Origin: Erigeron canadensis
Taxonomy: Eukaryota; Streptophyta; Magnoliopsida; Asterales; Asteraceae
Reading direction: 5' to 3'
NCBI RefSeq assembly: GCF_010389155.1
Contig: NC_057766.1
Coordinates: 434,001-498,000 of the forward strand
Length of the DNA: 64,000 bases
This document shows, in pieces, positions 35,391 to 47,826 of this stretch. Position 1 is the first letter of the stretch, and the number at the start of each line of letters is the position of its first letter. Under the pieces are notes generated by a model that did no database searches, was not told where the DNA came from, and worked only from the letters and a program-made list of their open reading frames with translations. Both the position numbers and the translations under genes were made by a program.

Positions 35391-38300
35391 ATGGGTACTA
35401 AATACATTCCTCATCGATGGGCATACGATGTGTTTGTAAGTTATAGAGGTGAAGATATCCGTAAAGGCTTCATGGATCATCTTCTTAAAGAATTTAGTCA
35501 GAAAGGAATTCGTGCTTTTGAAGATTCTAACTACTTGCCCAGAGGAGAAGAGATATCTCATCAACTCTTCAAAGCCATTGAAGAATCGAGATTTTCAATG
35601 GTTATCTTCTCCAAGAACTATGCTTCTTCTACATGGTGCTTGAGGGAGCTTGTGAAAATCCTTGAGTGCAAGAAAATAGGAAAATACAAACAAAACAATA
35701 TTCAAATGATCTTCTATGATATGAAGCCAGATGAGGTCAGGAAACAAACTGGAAGCTATGCCGAAGCATTGGCTAAACATGAATTCTCGAATAAAACAGA
35801 GGTGCCTAAATGGACGGAAGCTCTATCTGCAGCAGCTAGCTTAAGTGGGTGGGATCTCCACGGTGACGATGCAAATGGGTAATCTTTTCTTCAGTACAAA
35901 AGCTTCTTATTTACTCAAGCCCGTTTATCTTGTGACTCCAAACTCAATTTTTATGCTTGTTCTTTTTGGTCACAGTTATGAGACCAAGCTCATTGATAGC
36001 ATCTGTAAAGAAATCTTAAAAACAATGTGTCATGGTCCATTACATGTTGGTGAGAATCTAGTAGGGATGGATGCGCATGTTAGCAAATTGAACCTGGAGG
36101 GCATATTTGGGTCAAATAAGGTTCACATGACTGGAATATGTGGTATCGGTGGAATAGGAAAGACAACCCTTGCAAAAGCTATCTATAATCTCATGTGATC
36201 TAAATTTGACAGATCTTACTTTTGTGAAGACGTCAAAGGAACTGCAGAACAAGAGGGTTTAGTTAAATTGGTGGTGCTAGTTATTGATGGCATTTTAAAA
36301 TGTAGACTTGAAACAATCTCGAATCTTAGTCAAGCAATAATGGTATTGAAAGAGAAGGCATTGTATAAGCCAGTCTTGCTTGTTATAGATAATGTTGACC
36401 ATTCGGACCAGTTACAAGCACTTGCCAGTTCACCTAGTTGGTTCTGCCCAGGAAGTTTGATTATTTTCACTTGTAAAGACAAGCAACTGCTAAAATCTTA
36501 TAAGGTAGAAGAAATATTTGACATGGGATTTTTAGATGACTGTGAAGCTCTTGAACTCTTTAGTTTGCATGCCTTTAATGAAAAACATCCTAACCAAGAC
36601 TTCAAAGAGCTTGCTGATCAAGTAATTAAATATGCGAAAGGTCACCCACTGGCTTTGAACGTTTTGGGCTGTTTTTTATATAGCAAGACAGTGCTTGAGT
36701 GGAAAAGCGAATTAGATAGGCTCCAAGTATATCCTAATGAGGAGATACAGCGTGTGCTTTGTTTAAGTTATGATGGGCTGCATCACCTTCAGAAAAAAGT
36801 CTTCCTTGACATTGCAAGTTCACTTGTTGGGGTAAACAGAGATTTAGCAGCAAGTGTTTTAGACAGTTGTAAATTGTTTGCAGATACGAATCTCAGAGTT
36901 CTTGTAGATAAGTCCTTAATCACCATTTCTGAAATTATGGATCTTCAAATGCATGACTTGATTCGAGCAATGGCAAAAGAAATAGTACGTGAAGAATCTA
37001 TTAGGCCTGGGGATCGAAGCAGATTATGGACTTCATCAGAAGTTCATGATGTATTGGACAAAGCCAAGGTAAAATAGTGGAATCTCATTGTGTTATGCTA
37101 TATTGCTACATGCCTTAACATATGTAAAATCTGCTTATGATGCTTATCGTATGCAGGTAACAGAAGCAGTTGAAGTTCTAATCTTTGTGTTAGACAAAAC
37201 TATAAAAAAAGCTCACATAGATTGTAAATCATTTTCAAAAATGAATAATTTGCGGATCCTCAAAATTTATGATATGGAATTGGGAAACATTGAGGAAAGA
37301 TCAAAACCGAAGGTTAAGTACTCTGGACGTTTGGAATTTTTGTCCAATGAGATGAGGTTCCTTTATTGGCATGCATACCCTTTCAAGTCCCTACCACCTG
37401 ATTTCTATCCAGAAAACATTGTTGTCATTGACATGTCTTATAGTAAGATCAAAAGTCTATGGACAACAGCTAAGGTATTTACTTGTTCCTATGTGTATCT
37501 TTTATTTCTTTTCATGGATGAATGAATGAAATTGTGGATAACCAAAGTGGTCTTTGGACAACATATTGTGAAGATAGTAGAATTTTAAAAAGGTGAATAA
37601 CATAAATCTGTTTCAGAAAGCCAATAAACTAAGAGCAAACGCAAAATAAGACCAGAAAACCAAACTGGTCAACCTTATAAATTTTTTTTGAAATTTCATT
37701 TATAAATACACGATCTTAGAAATTCTACATCTTGATGCCAGGGTTTCAAAAACTTGAAAATTATGAAGCTGAGGCATTGTCATAACCTTATAGATACCCC
37801 CAACTTCATGGAGATTACAAATCTTAAAGAGCTAAATCTTGAAGGTTGCATAAGTTTGCTTAGCGTTTACGAATCAGTTGGAATGCTGAAGAGGCTTGTC
37901 GTGTTAAATTTGAAGGACTGCATAGAGCTTAAGAGTTTCCCTTGCATCACCGAAACATATTCTCTTCAAGTTCTTGTTCTCTCGGGCTGCTCAAAAATAG
38001 ACGAACTGCCTAATTGTTTGGGATTTTTAAAAAATTTGGTGAAGCTTTGTGTTGACAGAACCTCTATAAAAAATTTTCTTTCTTTCGTGTCACCTCCTAG
38101 AAATGATCAAGTACTTCCAATTGGGGAATATGGGAGGATTCAATTTGGATGGCAGAATTTAGCTTTTGGCCCTTCATCTTATCTAAGAAAAATGCAACAT
38201 CTCTCAAGTTTTGTATTGCCTGTCTTGGCTCCTTTGAAGTCATTAAGGAATCTGGATGTTAGCTATTGTGATATATCAGAGGGAGTACCGGAAAGCATTG

Positions 38301-39250
38301 GAAGTTTGTCATGTCTAGAAGATCTAAACCTGAGTGGTAACAGTTTTACTTGCTTTCCGGCAAGCTTGAGTCAACTTTCTCAACTTGCAAATCTTGGACT
38401 TGTTGGTTGCAAGAATCTTGAAGTGCTTCCTGAACTTCCGCCTAACATACATCATTGTGATGCAATTGATTGCATTTCTTTAAGAGAAGTAGACAAACAA
38501 CATGTCACGAACAACAAGAACTTTGTGTTGGACTTCACCAACTGTCCAAAATTGGTTAAGAACCATACCATCGAATGCATGATATCTATGGTTCTACCTA
38601 AGGTCTCCTCTCACCTTGTCTATAACTTTTGGTTCGAGATAACCTGTTTTATATGTGTGTGTGTGTGTGTGTAATTTCAGTTATAAATCCAAATTAAGAT
38701 GTGTGTAATTTACTGCCTACAGAGATGTACTAGTAAGTGTAAAGATGTGCATCTTTATCTTCAAGGAAGCAGAATTCCACCGTGGTTTACAAGTCGATGT
38801 ACAGGAACTTCCGTCAAGGTAAAGTTGCCTCCACAGTGGTGCTGCAGCAAGTGCATGAGATATTGTGTATGTGTGAGTTACAGACCTAAACAACATTATT
38901 TTAGAGATACGAGCTACCTATATTACGACGTGAGAAACTCTGATGGAACTTCTTTAGACTCCTGTTTTACAAAATTAGGAACCCCTTTTTCAAATAAAAG
39001 TGTAAAGTTCGTTGGGTCAGATATGATATGGTTGCATTATTCTACACCAGCAGTGGCATGGGCAAAAGAAACTAATTTCGTTAGTTTTTCATTTGGTTCG
39101 GAGGAAGACATTGAGTTGATGGAATGCGGTGCAAAACTTTTTTGTGATGGAGAAGATGTGGAAGACGAAGAAAGATATTTAGGTATGATTCAAGACCTCC
39201 CACCTCCAACACAAGAGCCGTCGGCAGCTAGCAGTCTTCCAGTCCAGTGA
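35391..39250 (+). pseudogene. TNL-2: TIR-NBS-LRR paralogue with one premature stop
   Basis: Exons 35391-35878, 35976-37068, 37157-37474, 37742-38602 and 38723-39250 total 1,096 codons, in the same phases as TNL-1; exons 1 plus 2 are 1,581 nt in both genes. The only lesion is an in-frame TGA at 36196-36198, fifteen codons after the P-loop lysine (GICGIGGIGKTTLAKA is intact). TNL-1 has CAT there. The truncated product would be a TIR domain plus a stub of NB-ARC, about 232 residues. Everything after the stop is conserved: VLLVIDNVD, GHPLALNVLG, LQMHDL, the LRR (longer than in TNL-1 by 15 codons, including an insertion around GEYGRIQFGWQNLAFG) and C-JID (GSRIPPWFTS). The lesion is probably recent. 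A functional TIR-only protein is an alternative to a dead gene. Confidence 0.9.
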
Positions 39251-39659
39251 TGATGATGAACAACTGCATCGTACGTGTGCAATCAAAAGAGGTATTCTAT
39301 ATTCATAAACCCCAATGATATGATGATCATACATTTTGGTTTTTAACAAAGGCTTACGTGGCTTCCCCGTTTGTGTAATTTAAAAAGTATCACAAACTTG
39401 TTTTTGAATTGTCTAACTTATGTTGTGAATCTTTGTCGTCACACACCTATTCGTTGCTTGTATTCTTCTATTGGTCAAATCATCTTTGCAAATCGAGTAA
39501 AATTCCTTGTGATTTAATGAAATTACACATTCATCCTTACTTTCCAAAAACTACACGGTTGTATGCACTTTTCCACTCTCTGGTATACACGGTGTAGGTC
39601 TAGAAAGAAGCAACGAGGAAGTGAAGCTGTTGCTCCTCCCATCCGCGAATCCAAAATGC

Positions 39660-42600
39660 TTGCAGTTATTAATCTTTTATCTGACATAGAGCCAAACACA
39701 CAAAGATCTACATCATAACAAAAATATATAAGAGACTTATAGAAAACAAAGATTCTAAGTTTGGAATCTTGAGAGTTGAAAGAAAAATCAAACAAAATAT
39801 GAAATAGATGTTGAAGGTCTGCAAAGTCAAGTTGGGGACTCAAGCGGAAAGAAATTGCGCTTGAAAGGTCAGGCACACTTCCCGGCCATCACGGGATTTT
39901 GTTCATCAAGAGGGCCCATAATCATTCCTATAGTTAATACTGGGTGACTATAATCTGTTGACCCTGAAACAAAATTCACAAAAGTACAGATCTTTTCAAT
40001 TGAAACACCACATTTATCAAACAAGGCGGTTTCTCTCACAAAGAGGCTCATCTTCAATGATTTCTGAGATCCTGTCATGATTAGGGTGGAAAGAAACACC
40101 TTGTCTTGATTGGAGATGGAAGGCCATGAAACATACTCGAATTGCTGCCTTCTTGTATGTCCTCTTCACAAACATGTCTTATAATACACTACTTTACTTC
40201 AACATCCACACTAGAAGTGAATGCAACGGTGATGAAATTATTTATATTTTTCCAGCCTATTGTTGACTCTGAATAATGAAACCATATCAGATCTGACCCA
40301 GCAATTCTTATAGTTTCTACAGGGAAGTCCCTAGACCTACACCGTCACGGTGGATAACATCTCCAAAAATGTCTCTTACTTTGCATGTTAAGTGGCTTAA
40401 TTATGAACTATGATACAGATTTTTGGCTGTGAAAACAACACACGTTCCATATCCCCCCTAAACTTATTGTACAACCAACCAGGAGGCAACTCTACCTTTA
40501 CATGATTTCCTGTACTTTGATTTGTAAACCATTGAGGAATTCTAGTTCCCTGGAGCACAATATGCAATTTCTTACCCATGTAATTACTTCTCTGCACACA
40601 AGATACACGATATGTTAATACGACTGAGCCAGTCGGAGATAAAAATAATGAGATATATAGAAACAGTTGAGAGGGAACCTGCGGCACCAACATAGACACC
40701 ATGCTTTCAATGGTATAACTATCAACCAATTTTGGACAATTAGTCAAATCATAGAACAAGTTATAGTTGCTGTTAAGTATTTGCTGCTTGTGCAGTTGTC
40801 GTAAAGCGGTGCAATCAAAAGCATCGAAACGAGTAATGTTTGGTGGAAGTCCTGGCAACACTTCAAGCTTCTTGCAACCAACAAGTCCAAGCATCTGAAG
40901 TCGAGAAAGTTGACTCAAACTAGCAGGCAAGCTTGTAAAGTCATTACCATTCAATTTTAAATGTTCTAAATACAATAAACTGCCAATGCTGTCCTGACTC
41001 AGTTCTGATAAATTGCAATGGCTAAGATCCAGACGTTTTAAGAGACGTAGACACGATAATGAAGGTATTCTTGGTAAAAACGAAGGCCAAAAGGTTGAAG
41101 TCCACCATCTTGATTGAGGCCATTGGATCCCCTCATGCTCTCTAAGTGAATCCGCTTGAACATTACTCAACGATGATTGAAAAGGGACAAGGTCTTTCAT
41201 GGCAGTGTTATCAACACAGACCTCTACCTAGCTCTTAAAGGTTTCCAACATCTTAGGGAATTTATCCATTTTTATGCAACCAGAAAGATTCAGAACTTCC
41301 AGAGAATATAATTCGGTTATGCATGGAAAACTACTAAGGCGTATGCAGTTCCTCAAATTCAAGACAACAAGCTGCTTGAGTAGTCCAATTGATGCATGAA
41401 TCTCACGCAAATTCATACACCCTTCAAAATTTAGCTCTTCAAGATTTCTAAACTCTGAAGTCGGGGCTATTTGTAAGGTTATGACAGTGCCTCAGCTTCA
41501 TTATTTTTAACCTTTTTAAACGCTGACATCAAAAATATGAAAATGATATCATGATGGTTTCCTTCTTTCGAATTGCAACTTTATTCAGATCTTTTTGTCA
41601 GTCAAGAAAAAAGAAAGAGGAAAGATGAAGGAACAAGTAAAATACCATAGGGGTTGTCCAAAGATATTTGATGCAACCATAAGACATGTCAATGGCAACA
41701 ATGTTTTCTGGATAAAAATCTAATGGTAGCGACTTGAAAGGGTATCTATGCCAATAAAGCAAACGTAGTTCATTGGACAAAAATTCCAAACTTCCAGAGT
41801 AGTTCACCTTTGAGTCCTTAGCCAAATCTGATTCAAATACATGCTCAGAGTCTTCCAATTCCAGATCAAAATTTTTGAGGATCCGCATATTATTCATACT
41901 AGAAAAAGATTTGCAGTATATGTGAACTTTCTGAAACGACTTCTGTAGCATAAGGACTAGAACTTCAACGGCTTGTGTTACCTAGGAACAGTATAGCGTG
42001 ATTTAGATGAGACAGATGAACATATGTTACTGCATATACTTGTACATATTTAAGTAGAAATGGGAATCATATGCCACTTTTTACCTTATTCTTACTCAAT
42101 GCATCAATAACATCTGATGGAATCTACAATCTGCTCCGATTCCCAGGCCTGTTAGATTCTTCGCGTACAATTTCCTTTGCCATTGCTTGAATCAAGTCAT
42201 GCACTTGAAGTAACCTGCTGCTAGAAATCGTGACTAACGACTTATCAACTAATACTCTGATATTTGTATTGGCAAAGAGATTACAGCTATCGAATACACT
42301 TGCTGCTAAATCTATACTCTCTCCAATAAATGCACTAGATATATCAAGGAAGGTACTTTTCTGATCAATGCTAGTCCATTATAACTCAACTTAAGCACTA
42401 GTTGTATATCTGCATTAGGATATAACTGAAGCCTATCCAGTTCGCTTTTCCACTGAAGCACTGTTTTATTATACAAAAAATTACCCAGAACTATAAGTGC
42501 AAGACAGTGGCCTTGCACATATTGCGCCACCCGATCAGCAAGGTCTTGGAAGTCTTCCCTAGGATGCTTTTCGCCAAAGGCATGCCAACTAAAGAGCTCA

Positions 42601-43600
42601 AGGGCGTCATCATCACGTAAAAATTCAATCTCATAAATTTCATCCACTTTATGAGAAGTTAATAATTGTTTGTCTTTGCTAGTCATAATGATCAAACTTC
42701 CTGGGAAAAACCAACCATGTGAACCCGCTAGTGCTTGTAACTGGTCCAAATGACCAATATCATCTAAAACAAGCAAAATACGCTTTGATTTAACGCTCTG
42801 TTTCCATAAAGTAATTCCTTGAGTAATATTTGATACCTTCACAACTCTAGTTTCCAATTAAGCTATCATCTAAAAGTTCTGTTAGCACTTGAGATAGGCC
42901 ATGTCGTTTTGTAGTTCCTTGAACATCTTCACAAAAGAAACATTTATCAAATTATAGATAACTTTCGCAAGAGTTGTCTTTCCTATTCCACCAATACCAC
43001 ATATACCAATCATATGGACCTTATGAGACCTGATGAAGCGCAACGGTAATTTTATCGGCATGGACATCTATCCCTACTAAAAAGACCATGCCACAAATTT
43101 TTACAAGGATTTCTTTGGAGATGGCATCAATGAGCTTAGACTCGTACCTGTCAACCAAAAAGACCATGCCACAAAGTATATAGAGCTTTATTTGATAAAA
43201 CTACTGCTAGATCACATGGCTTAAAAAATGAAAAAGACACATAAGTAAAGTGCAAAGTACCCATTTGTCTCGGCCTGGAGATCCCATCCAGAAATACCGG
43301 CTGCCATGGATAAAGCTTTTTTCCATTTCTGTTGTATTCGAAATACATATGTTTTTCACAAGTTCTCTCAAAGACCATGACGAAGAAGCATAAATTTTGG
43401 AAAAGACAAGTATCAAAAACCTCGAAAGGCATTGATCAGAAAAGCATAATTGATCGAGAAGCTATGGACTCGATATCATCTCGAAAGGCATGGATTCCTT
43501 CAAATCTTTAAATAAATGATCCATAAAGTTTTTACGAATATCTTCGCCTCTAAAGCTTACAAACGTACACATCGTACGTCCACCGATGAGGAACATATGT
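39660..43600 (-). pseudogene. TNL-3: degraded opposite-strand TNL
   Basis: The minus strand carries all five TNL exons in order but broken. TIR (about 43590-43260): PHRWTYDV, then a frameshift, SFRGEDIRKNFMDHLFK, a deletion, then SKIYASSSWSLRELVK. NB-ARC (about 43145-42110): SKLIDAISKEILVK, P-loop GICGIGGIGKTTLAK after a frameshift, stops around 42900-42860, RILLVLDDIG, SLIIMTSKDKQLL, and LLQVHDLIQAMAKEIV after another frameshift. Exon 3 is about 41985-41648. The LRR exon (41510-40680) has a frameshift near 41460 and a TAG after KMLETFKS near 41229. The C-JID exon (about 40590-40200) has GTRIPQWFTNQ followed by stops. The 3' tail to 39660 matches the remnant at 7060-7290. It is convergent with TNL-2. 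Non-functional as a full receptor. Confidence 0.88.
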
Positions 43601-44315
43601 AGTTGCCATACATTATATGTATATTTTGCCTAATTAATTTTACAAGTAACTAATATTCAACTCGGCTCGAGTTTGAGTAATTAAACGAATTTCAGGCCTT
43701 GAATTATTATTTTCCTAATCTAGGAAGTTTTGGAAATATACTCTACCAATTCATCTGAATTAACATACCAGTAGCCAGATTGGCGACGCCTCTTATGATT
43801 GTCGGAGCGGCGACGGCGCGGCGGTGGTCGCCGGAGTGATTTGGGGAGAGATGTCGGATTACGTTTTTGTGTGAGGAGAAAGATGGATTGAATGAGAGAT
43901 GTGTGAATGAGATGATTACAGAACAGAGTTTACTCAACAGTAAAAATTTCAAAAGGTCAACTCTTTTACAAACAATATTACCAAAATGACGCAAAGGTCT
44001 ACCGTCTACTATACGCAATTACAAAAATTACCATTATCTACAACACCTATTACAGTTTACATCATTCCTCGTTAAGATATGTATGTCAGTTTTTTTTTCC
44101 CTTGGTATACTTGAGTTAATTTTATTACATGTCTCTAAGATATATTATTTGTTGTTTTTGTTATTACATCTTTTTAAGGTCATTTTTGCTTCATTATTCG
44201 TTAATGATAAAAACGAGTCAATTTACAAGATAAACAAGTATTTTTTTTTTATATATTTAATATCAATTATTTTCCCTTTAAGACTAATCATCAATATCAA
44301 TATCAATATATATTA
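43601..44315. other. Intergenic between TNL-3 and the Helitron
   Basis: Contains a GC-rich patch near 43780-43850 (GGCGACGGCGCGGCGGTGG) in an open minus-strand frame of 91 codons (43743-44018) with no recognised domain. It resembles 5' leader or first-exon sequence of a host gene. I do not call it a gene. Confidence 0.4.
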
Positions 44316-44341
44316 CTAGTGTGCATGCCCGTGCGATGCAC
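44316..44341 (-). terminator. Helitron 3' terminal hairpin and CTAG end
   Basis: On the minus strand TGCAT...ATGCA pair around CGCACGGGC, then CA, then CTAG. In Helitrons this hairpin terminates rolling-circle transfer (family knowledge). A second CTAG at 44343-44346 on the other side of the hairpin is treated as chance. Confidence 0.75.
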
Positions 44342-44616
44342 GTCTAGTTTTGCTCTCTTGGTGAAAGATAGTTTTGACTGTTAGTCTATCGTGTTTGTTG
44401 CTTACTTTGGTTAAAAGTTATTGTATAAATTGCACAGCAAGGTTGAGTCCCAAAAATGTAATATACCTTTAATTGGTAAACCTAATTCTTATATTAATGC
44501 AATGAATTACTTTGGCTTTTGCTAGATAACATGAACATAGTTTGAATACAGATGTTTGTATTTTTACAACAAATGTTTGATTTTTGACTTGAAGAAATCT
44601 TCAGTGAATATGAGCT

Positions 44617-45151
44617 CCAAAAATGTAATACCTGCAATTTATATACAAAATTATATTAATGAAATCAATGAAAGCTAATTGAAGTTTGTATCTATATTAA
44701 TGAAATCAATGAAAGCTAATTGAAGTTTGTATCTACTATAAGTGAATATGAAGTGTTCATTTGTAGTTATTTAATTGTTCAAATTAATATATTAATCAAG
44801 ATTGACAATAGTGTGTATATATATATATGTAAAATATGCACGTACCTTTTAGTTTTTTGCATTGCCAAAAATGTAATACCTGCAATTTATACACAAAATT
44901 ATATTAATGAAATCAATGAAAGCTAATTGATGTTTGTATATATATTAATGAAATCAATGAAAGCTAATTGAAGTTTGTATCTACTATAAGTGAATATGAA
45001 GTGTTCATTTGTAGTTATTTAACTGTTCAAATTAATATATTAATCAAGATGGAGAATAGTAAGAGATTGAAACTGATAGAGTTATTAAAAACAATTTATA
45101 TATATATATATATATGTAATATATGCACGTACCTTTTAGTTTTTTGCATTG
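44617..45151. repeat. 248-bp tandem duplication near the Helitron 3' end
   Basis: Copy 1 starts at 44617 and copy 2 at 44865, both with CCAAAAATGTAATACCTGCA, followed by ATGAAATCAATGAAAGC and CATTTGTAGTTATTTAA and ending at ATGCACGTACCTTTTAG. A shorter internal repeat (ATTAATGAAATCAATGAAAG) occurs twice in each copy. Confidence 0.85.
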
Positions 45152-45186
45152 GGAGTATCTTTTTCAATTTACTTGAGTAGTTTGTT

Positions 45187-45775
45187 ATGGCTGAATTGAG
45201 CCTATGGGGCTATAATGGGAGAGAGAAGTATTTTTTTTTCAATATGAGTGATGGTGTGAACAAATTGGTGAGAACAATTGAGGATGTATTTCAGTTGGAT
45301 GAAGAACTTTTGAAGGCGGTTTTGAAAATGGGTTTACCTATCGGAGATCGTTGGGTTGAATCTGCTAGGTTAATCACATTTCTGCGCAAGAGGTTTGAGA
45401 ACACAGAAGATGTTATTTTCGATTATAACATGGCTGATGTTGAGCGGGTACATAATACCATGACAGGGTGGGCATTTTCAGAAGAATTAAACCTTGTTGA
45501 AGTCATTGGAGGTGATGGTTTTTCTTGCTTTCTATGATACAGTGGAAGTCTTGAGTGCAAAAGATGTGAATTGGCTCGAACGATTTATAGATATTGGACC
45601 TGTTAATGAGAACCGAAATATGTTTTTAGGGAAGTTTCAGCATGATATCATGGATCGTATTGAAGTGTTAAGGTATTGGTATCGACCTTTGTATGATGTT
45701 GTTGCTGAAAATGGTGTTGCTGAGTTAGATGATGATGTTGAGTTGCCTGATGCAGTTCCTGAGAATGGAGAGTAG
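45187..45775 (+). pseudogene. P-family member 1 (unrecognised Helitron-borne family), one frameshift
   Basis: The ATG at 45187 opens a frame to 45537. Homology to its relatives then continues in another frame to 45775, with the shift inside GDGFSCF/YDTVEVLS near 45525-45530. Features: KLVRTIEDVFQLDEELLKAV, RLITFLRKRF, DVNWLERFI and FQHDIMDRIEVL, then an acidic tail AELDDDVELPDAVPENGE. With the shift repaired it would be about 195 residues. No known domain is recognised. The aligned position in P-2 (EDGESSYHDTEEIILSENIEW) shows that the frame change is a lesion rather than an intron. Confidence 0.7.
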
Positions 45776-46270
45776 ATTGAAATTAAATTTTATATTTCCT
45801 ATTTATGTTTGTTGATTATCAGTTGCATGGTTTGAATTTGTTACCTGGTTGATGGAATTGCATCGTTTTAGGTTTTATTTATGTTCACAAATTATCTGGA
45901 AATAATAAAATTTATGGTTTAACTTAATGTGTTTTCCATGTGCAGTGTATGTATGTATGCACTTTCTAGAATAATTTCAAAACAGATCAAGGTTTTTTGA
46001 AAAATGTAACAGGCAGGTTAAAATCAAAAGTCTTTATGTGCATATTGTAATTTATGGTTATATTTTGTTAGTTATAAGTCAAACACTATTACTCAACTTA
46101 AAGATAAAGTTTATAGCATAAGGAAGAACCTTTTCTTTTGTTTTCCATGAACAATAGAATTTATTTTAATGAAACTTTAATAAAAACTGATCTGTTGATG
46201 ACATTGATAAGCAATGCTAATTCCTTTAGCAACAGGGAATGAAATAAAATTGTAGTGAATAATACTACTT

Positions 46271-46852
46271 TTAATCCAAATCATTCTCATCTTCTGCTTC
46301 TTCCGAAAAATAACTTTCCTCACTGCTATAGCCGTCTTTATTATCAATAAATTGTTCTTTAACACCAAAACTAGCTTCAATTGCTTCATCCTTCTTTAGA
46401 GTTGCTATTCTTTCCCTTATTAGGTTACGAAATGTTAGCAAAAAATCACATTGATCTGTATTTGATGGTTCGACTCTCATAAATTCCTGTAACCATTCTA
46501 TGTTTTCGCTCAAAATTATCTCCTCCGTATCGTGATAAGATGATTCTCCATCTTCACAGATTACATGTACTTGTCCTATATCATTCAATAATATCCAGCA
46601 CAACATTTTAACCTTTTCTTCTTCTTCAATAACATCTACAAATTTTTTCTTCCAAAAATATATCAATCTATGAGCTTCAAACGTATCATATGCCTTTGCA
46701 ACCCCCCTCAACAAAACCTCCTTCAGCAAGTTTTCATCCAATTTTAGAACCCTTTTGATTCCTTTGACAACTTTGTTTCTCATGTTACTCATCCTAAATA
46801 TATAACGTTTTCGTCTAGAACTATGCCCCCATTTAAGCAAGGTTGGTTTCAT
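46271..46852 (-). CDS. P-family member 2, intact, 193 aa
   Basis: An uninterrupted frame from ATG (46852) to stop. Charged, no signal peptide or membrane helix. The N-terminal third is strongly basic (SSRRKRYIFRMSNMRNK). It then has the shared motif KGIKRVLKLDENLLKEVLL, RLIYFWKKKF, a middle block SENIEWLQEFM, and an acidic Ser/Glu tail SSEESYFSEEAEDENDLD. The arrangement is the same as in P-1, P-3 and P-4. The basic head and acidic tail recall nucleic-acid-associated or chaperone-like proteins, but that is only a compositional remark. Function unknown. It is opposite in strand to the other three copies. Confidence 0.75.
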   Translation of the reverse strand: MKPTLLKWGHSSRRKRYIFRMSNMRNKVVKGIKRVLKLDENLLKEVLLRGVAKAYDTFEAHRLIYFWKKKFVDVIEEEEKVKMLCWILLNDIGQVHVICEDGESSYHDTEEIILSENIEWLQEFMRVEPSNTDQCDFLLTFRNLIRERIATLKKDEAIEASFGVKEQFIDNKDGYSSEESYFSEEAEDENDLD

Positions 46853-47200
46853 TCTATGAAATATTTTTAACTTGGTTTTATAAAATCTACTGTTTTTATA
46901 TGAAAATAACCTAAAAGGAATTTCACTATTTATAGAGATAAAATATAGCTTTTAATATACAGTTTCTGTTTCATTATAAATGTTATTCATGAAAATTCTT
47001 TTGAAACCTACAAATAATTCATTAATACTTTGGAGTTGTATAAATCAGCATTATTTTTTAAGTAACTGAAAATTCATTTACTATTATTATGACAGTTTTA
47101 TAAGTGTTAATTTATTAAATTTGTATTGTTAAAGAGTTATGCATAACTTGGTATATCTTTAAATTGTTTATAATTACTTTATATTCTGTTGGATTTACAA

Positions 47201-47710
47201 ATGGATCTTCCACATTCTTCGTCTTCTGATATGAAACTACCTAATCCACCTTCTCCAAAATGGAAATCTATATCACCAAGGATGTATCCAGTTGGTGTTG
47301 ATATTTATCGTAAATATATTGAATTTGAAGTAACTTCTATTAACAATGGAAAGGATTTTTGTAATAGGCTGCTTGCAGAAATGAGTGAAATAAAAAATAA
47401 AGTTATTTCTATTCAAGACGAATGTCAGGAAGCTATGAAAAGGTTTTGGATTTATGACATGTTCTTTTGCATTTGTTAGTATATGATTATATTAATGATT
47501 TGTTTGTTGGTTTACAGCCTTTTGGTTCCAATGTCGTTTGAACTTGTTGAAGTTAAAGAGATGTTGGTCGACCTGTTTAATGTCAGGATCGAAGAAAAAG
47601 TATTGGAGTTTGAGAGGAAGCTGGAGCTTTTTAAAATGCAACTTAATTCAATTCAAAATAAAAAAAAAATTATAAGACAAATGACTGCGAATTCTCACTG
47701 TGATGCTTAA
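47201..47710 (+). CDS. Two-exon coiled-coil protein, 144 aa, unrecognised
   Basis: Exons 47201-47442 and 47518-47710, joined by a 75-nt GT-AG intron (AAAAG|GTTTTG ... TTTACAG|CCTTTT), give 145 codons including the stop with no break. The N-terminus is Ser/Pro-rich (SSSSDMKLPNPPSPKW). The remainder is predominantly helical and charged, with heptad-like spacing (RLLAEMSEIKNKVISIQDEC; EEKVLEFERKLELFKMQL), so a coiled coil is likely. No catalytic motif is visible. It sits between P-family members inside the Helitron. It is either captured host sequence or an element gene. Confidence 0.6.
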
Positions 47711-47826
47711 AGTTTTATAAATAATTATTAGAGTACTAAGTTTAGAGGTAATATACTTTGAATGTTGAAGTTAAGTGCACAAAACTATTATAGTAATGTA
47801 CCTTTTTTGCCGCTATTACTTGGCAC

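Noticed and set aside
39523..40099. Minus-strand frames that look like a separate small gene
   Set aside because: Contiguous with the TNL-3 last exon and repeated without an open frame at 7060-7290, so they are 3' tail sequence.
43743..44018. 91-codon minus-strand frame
   Set aside because: GC-rich Pro/His/Arg composition without domain; looks like leader or random frame, no splice or promoter support.
44316..44346. Plus-strand reading of the hairpin as a Helitron 3' end (CTAG at 44343-44346)
   Set aside because: The minus-strand reading matches the sequence of the other Helitron 3' ends and the orientation of the Rep gene.
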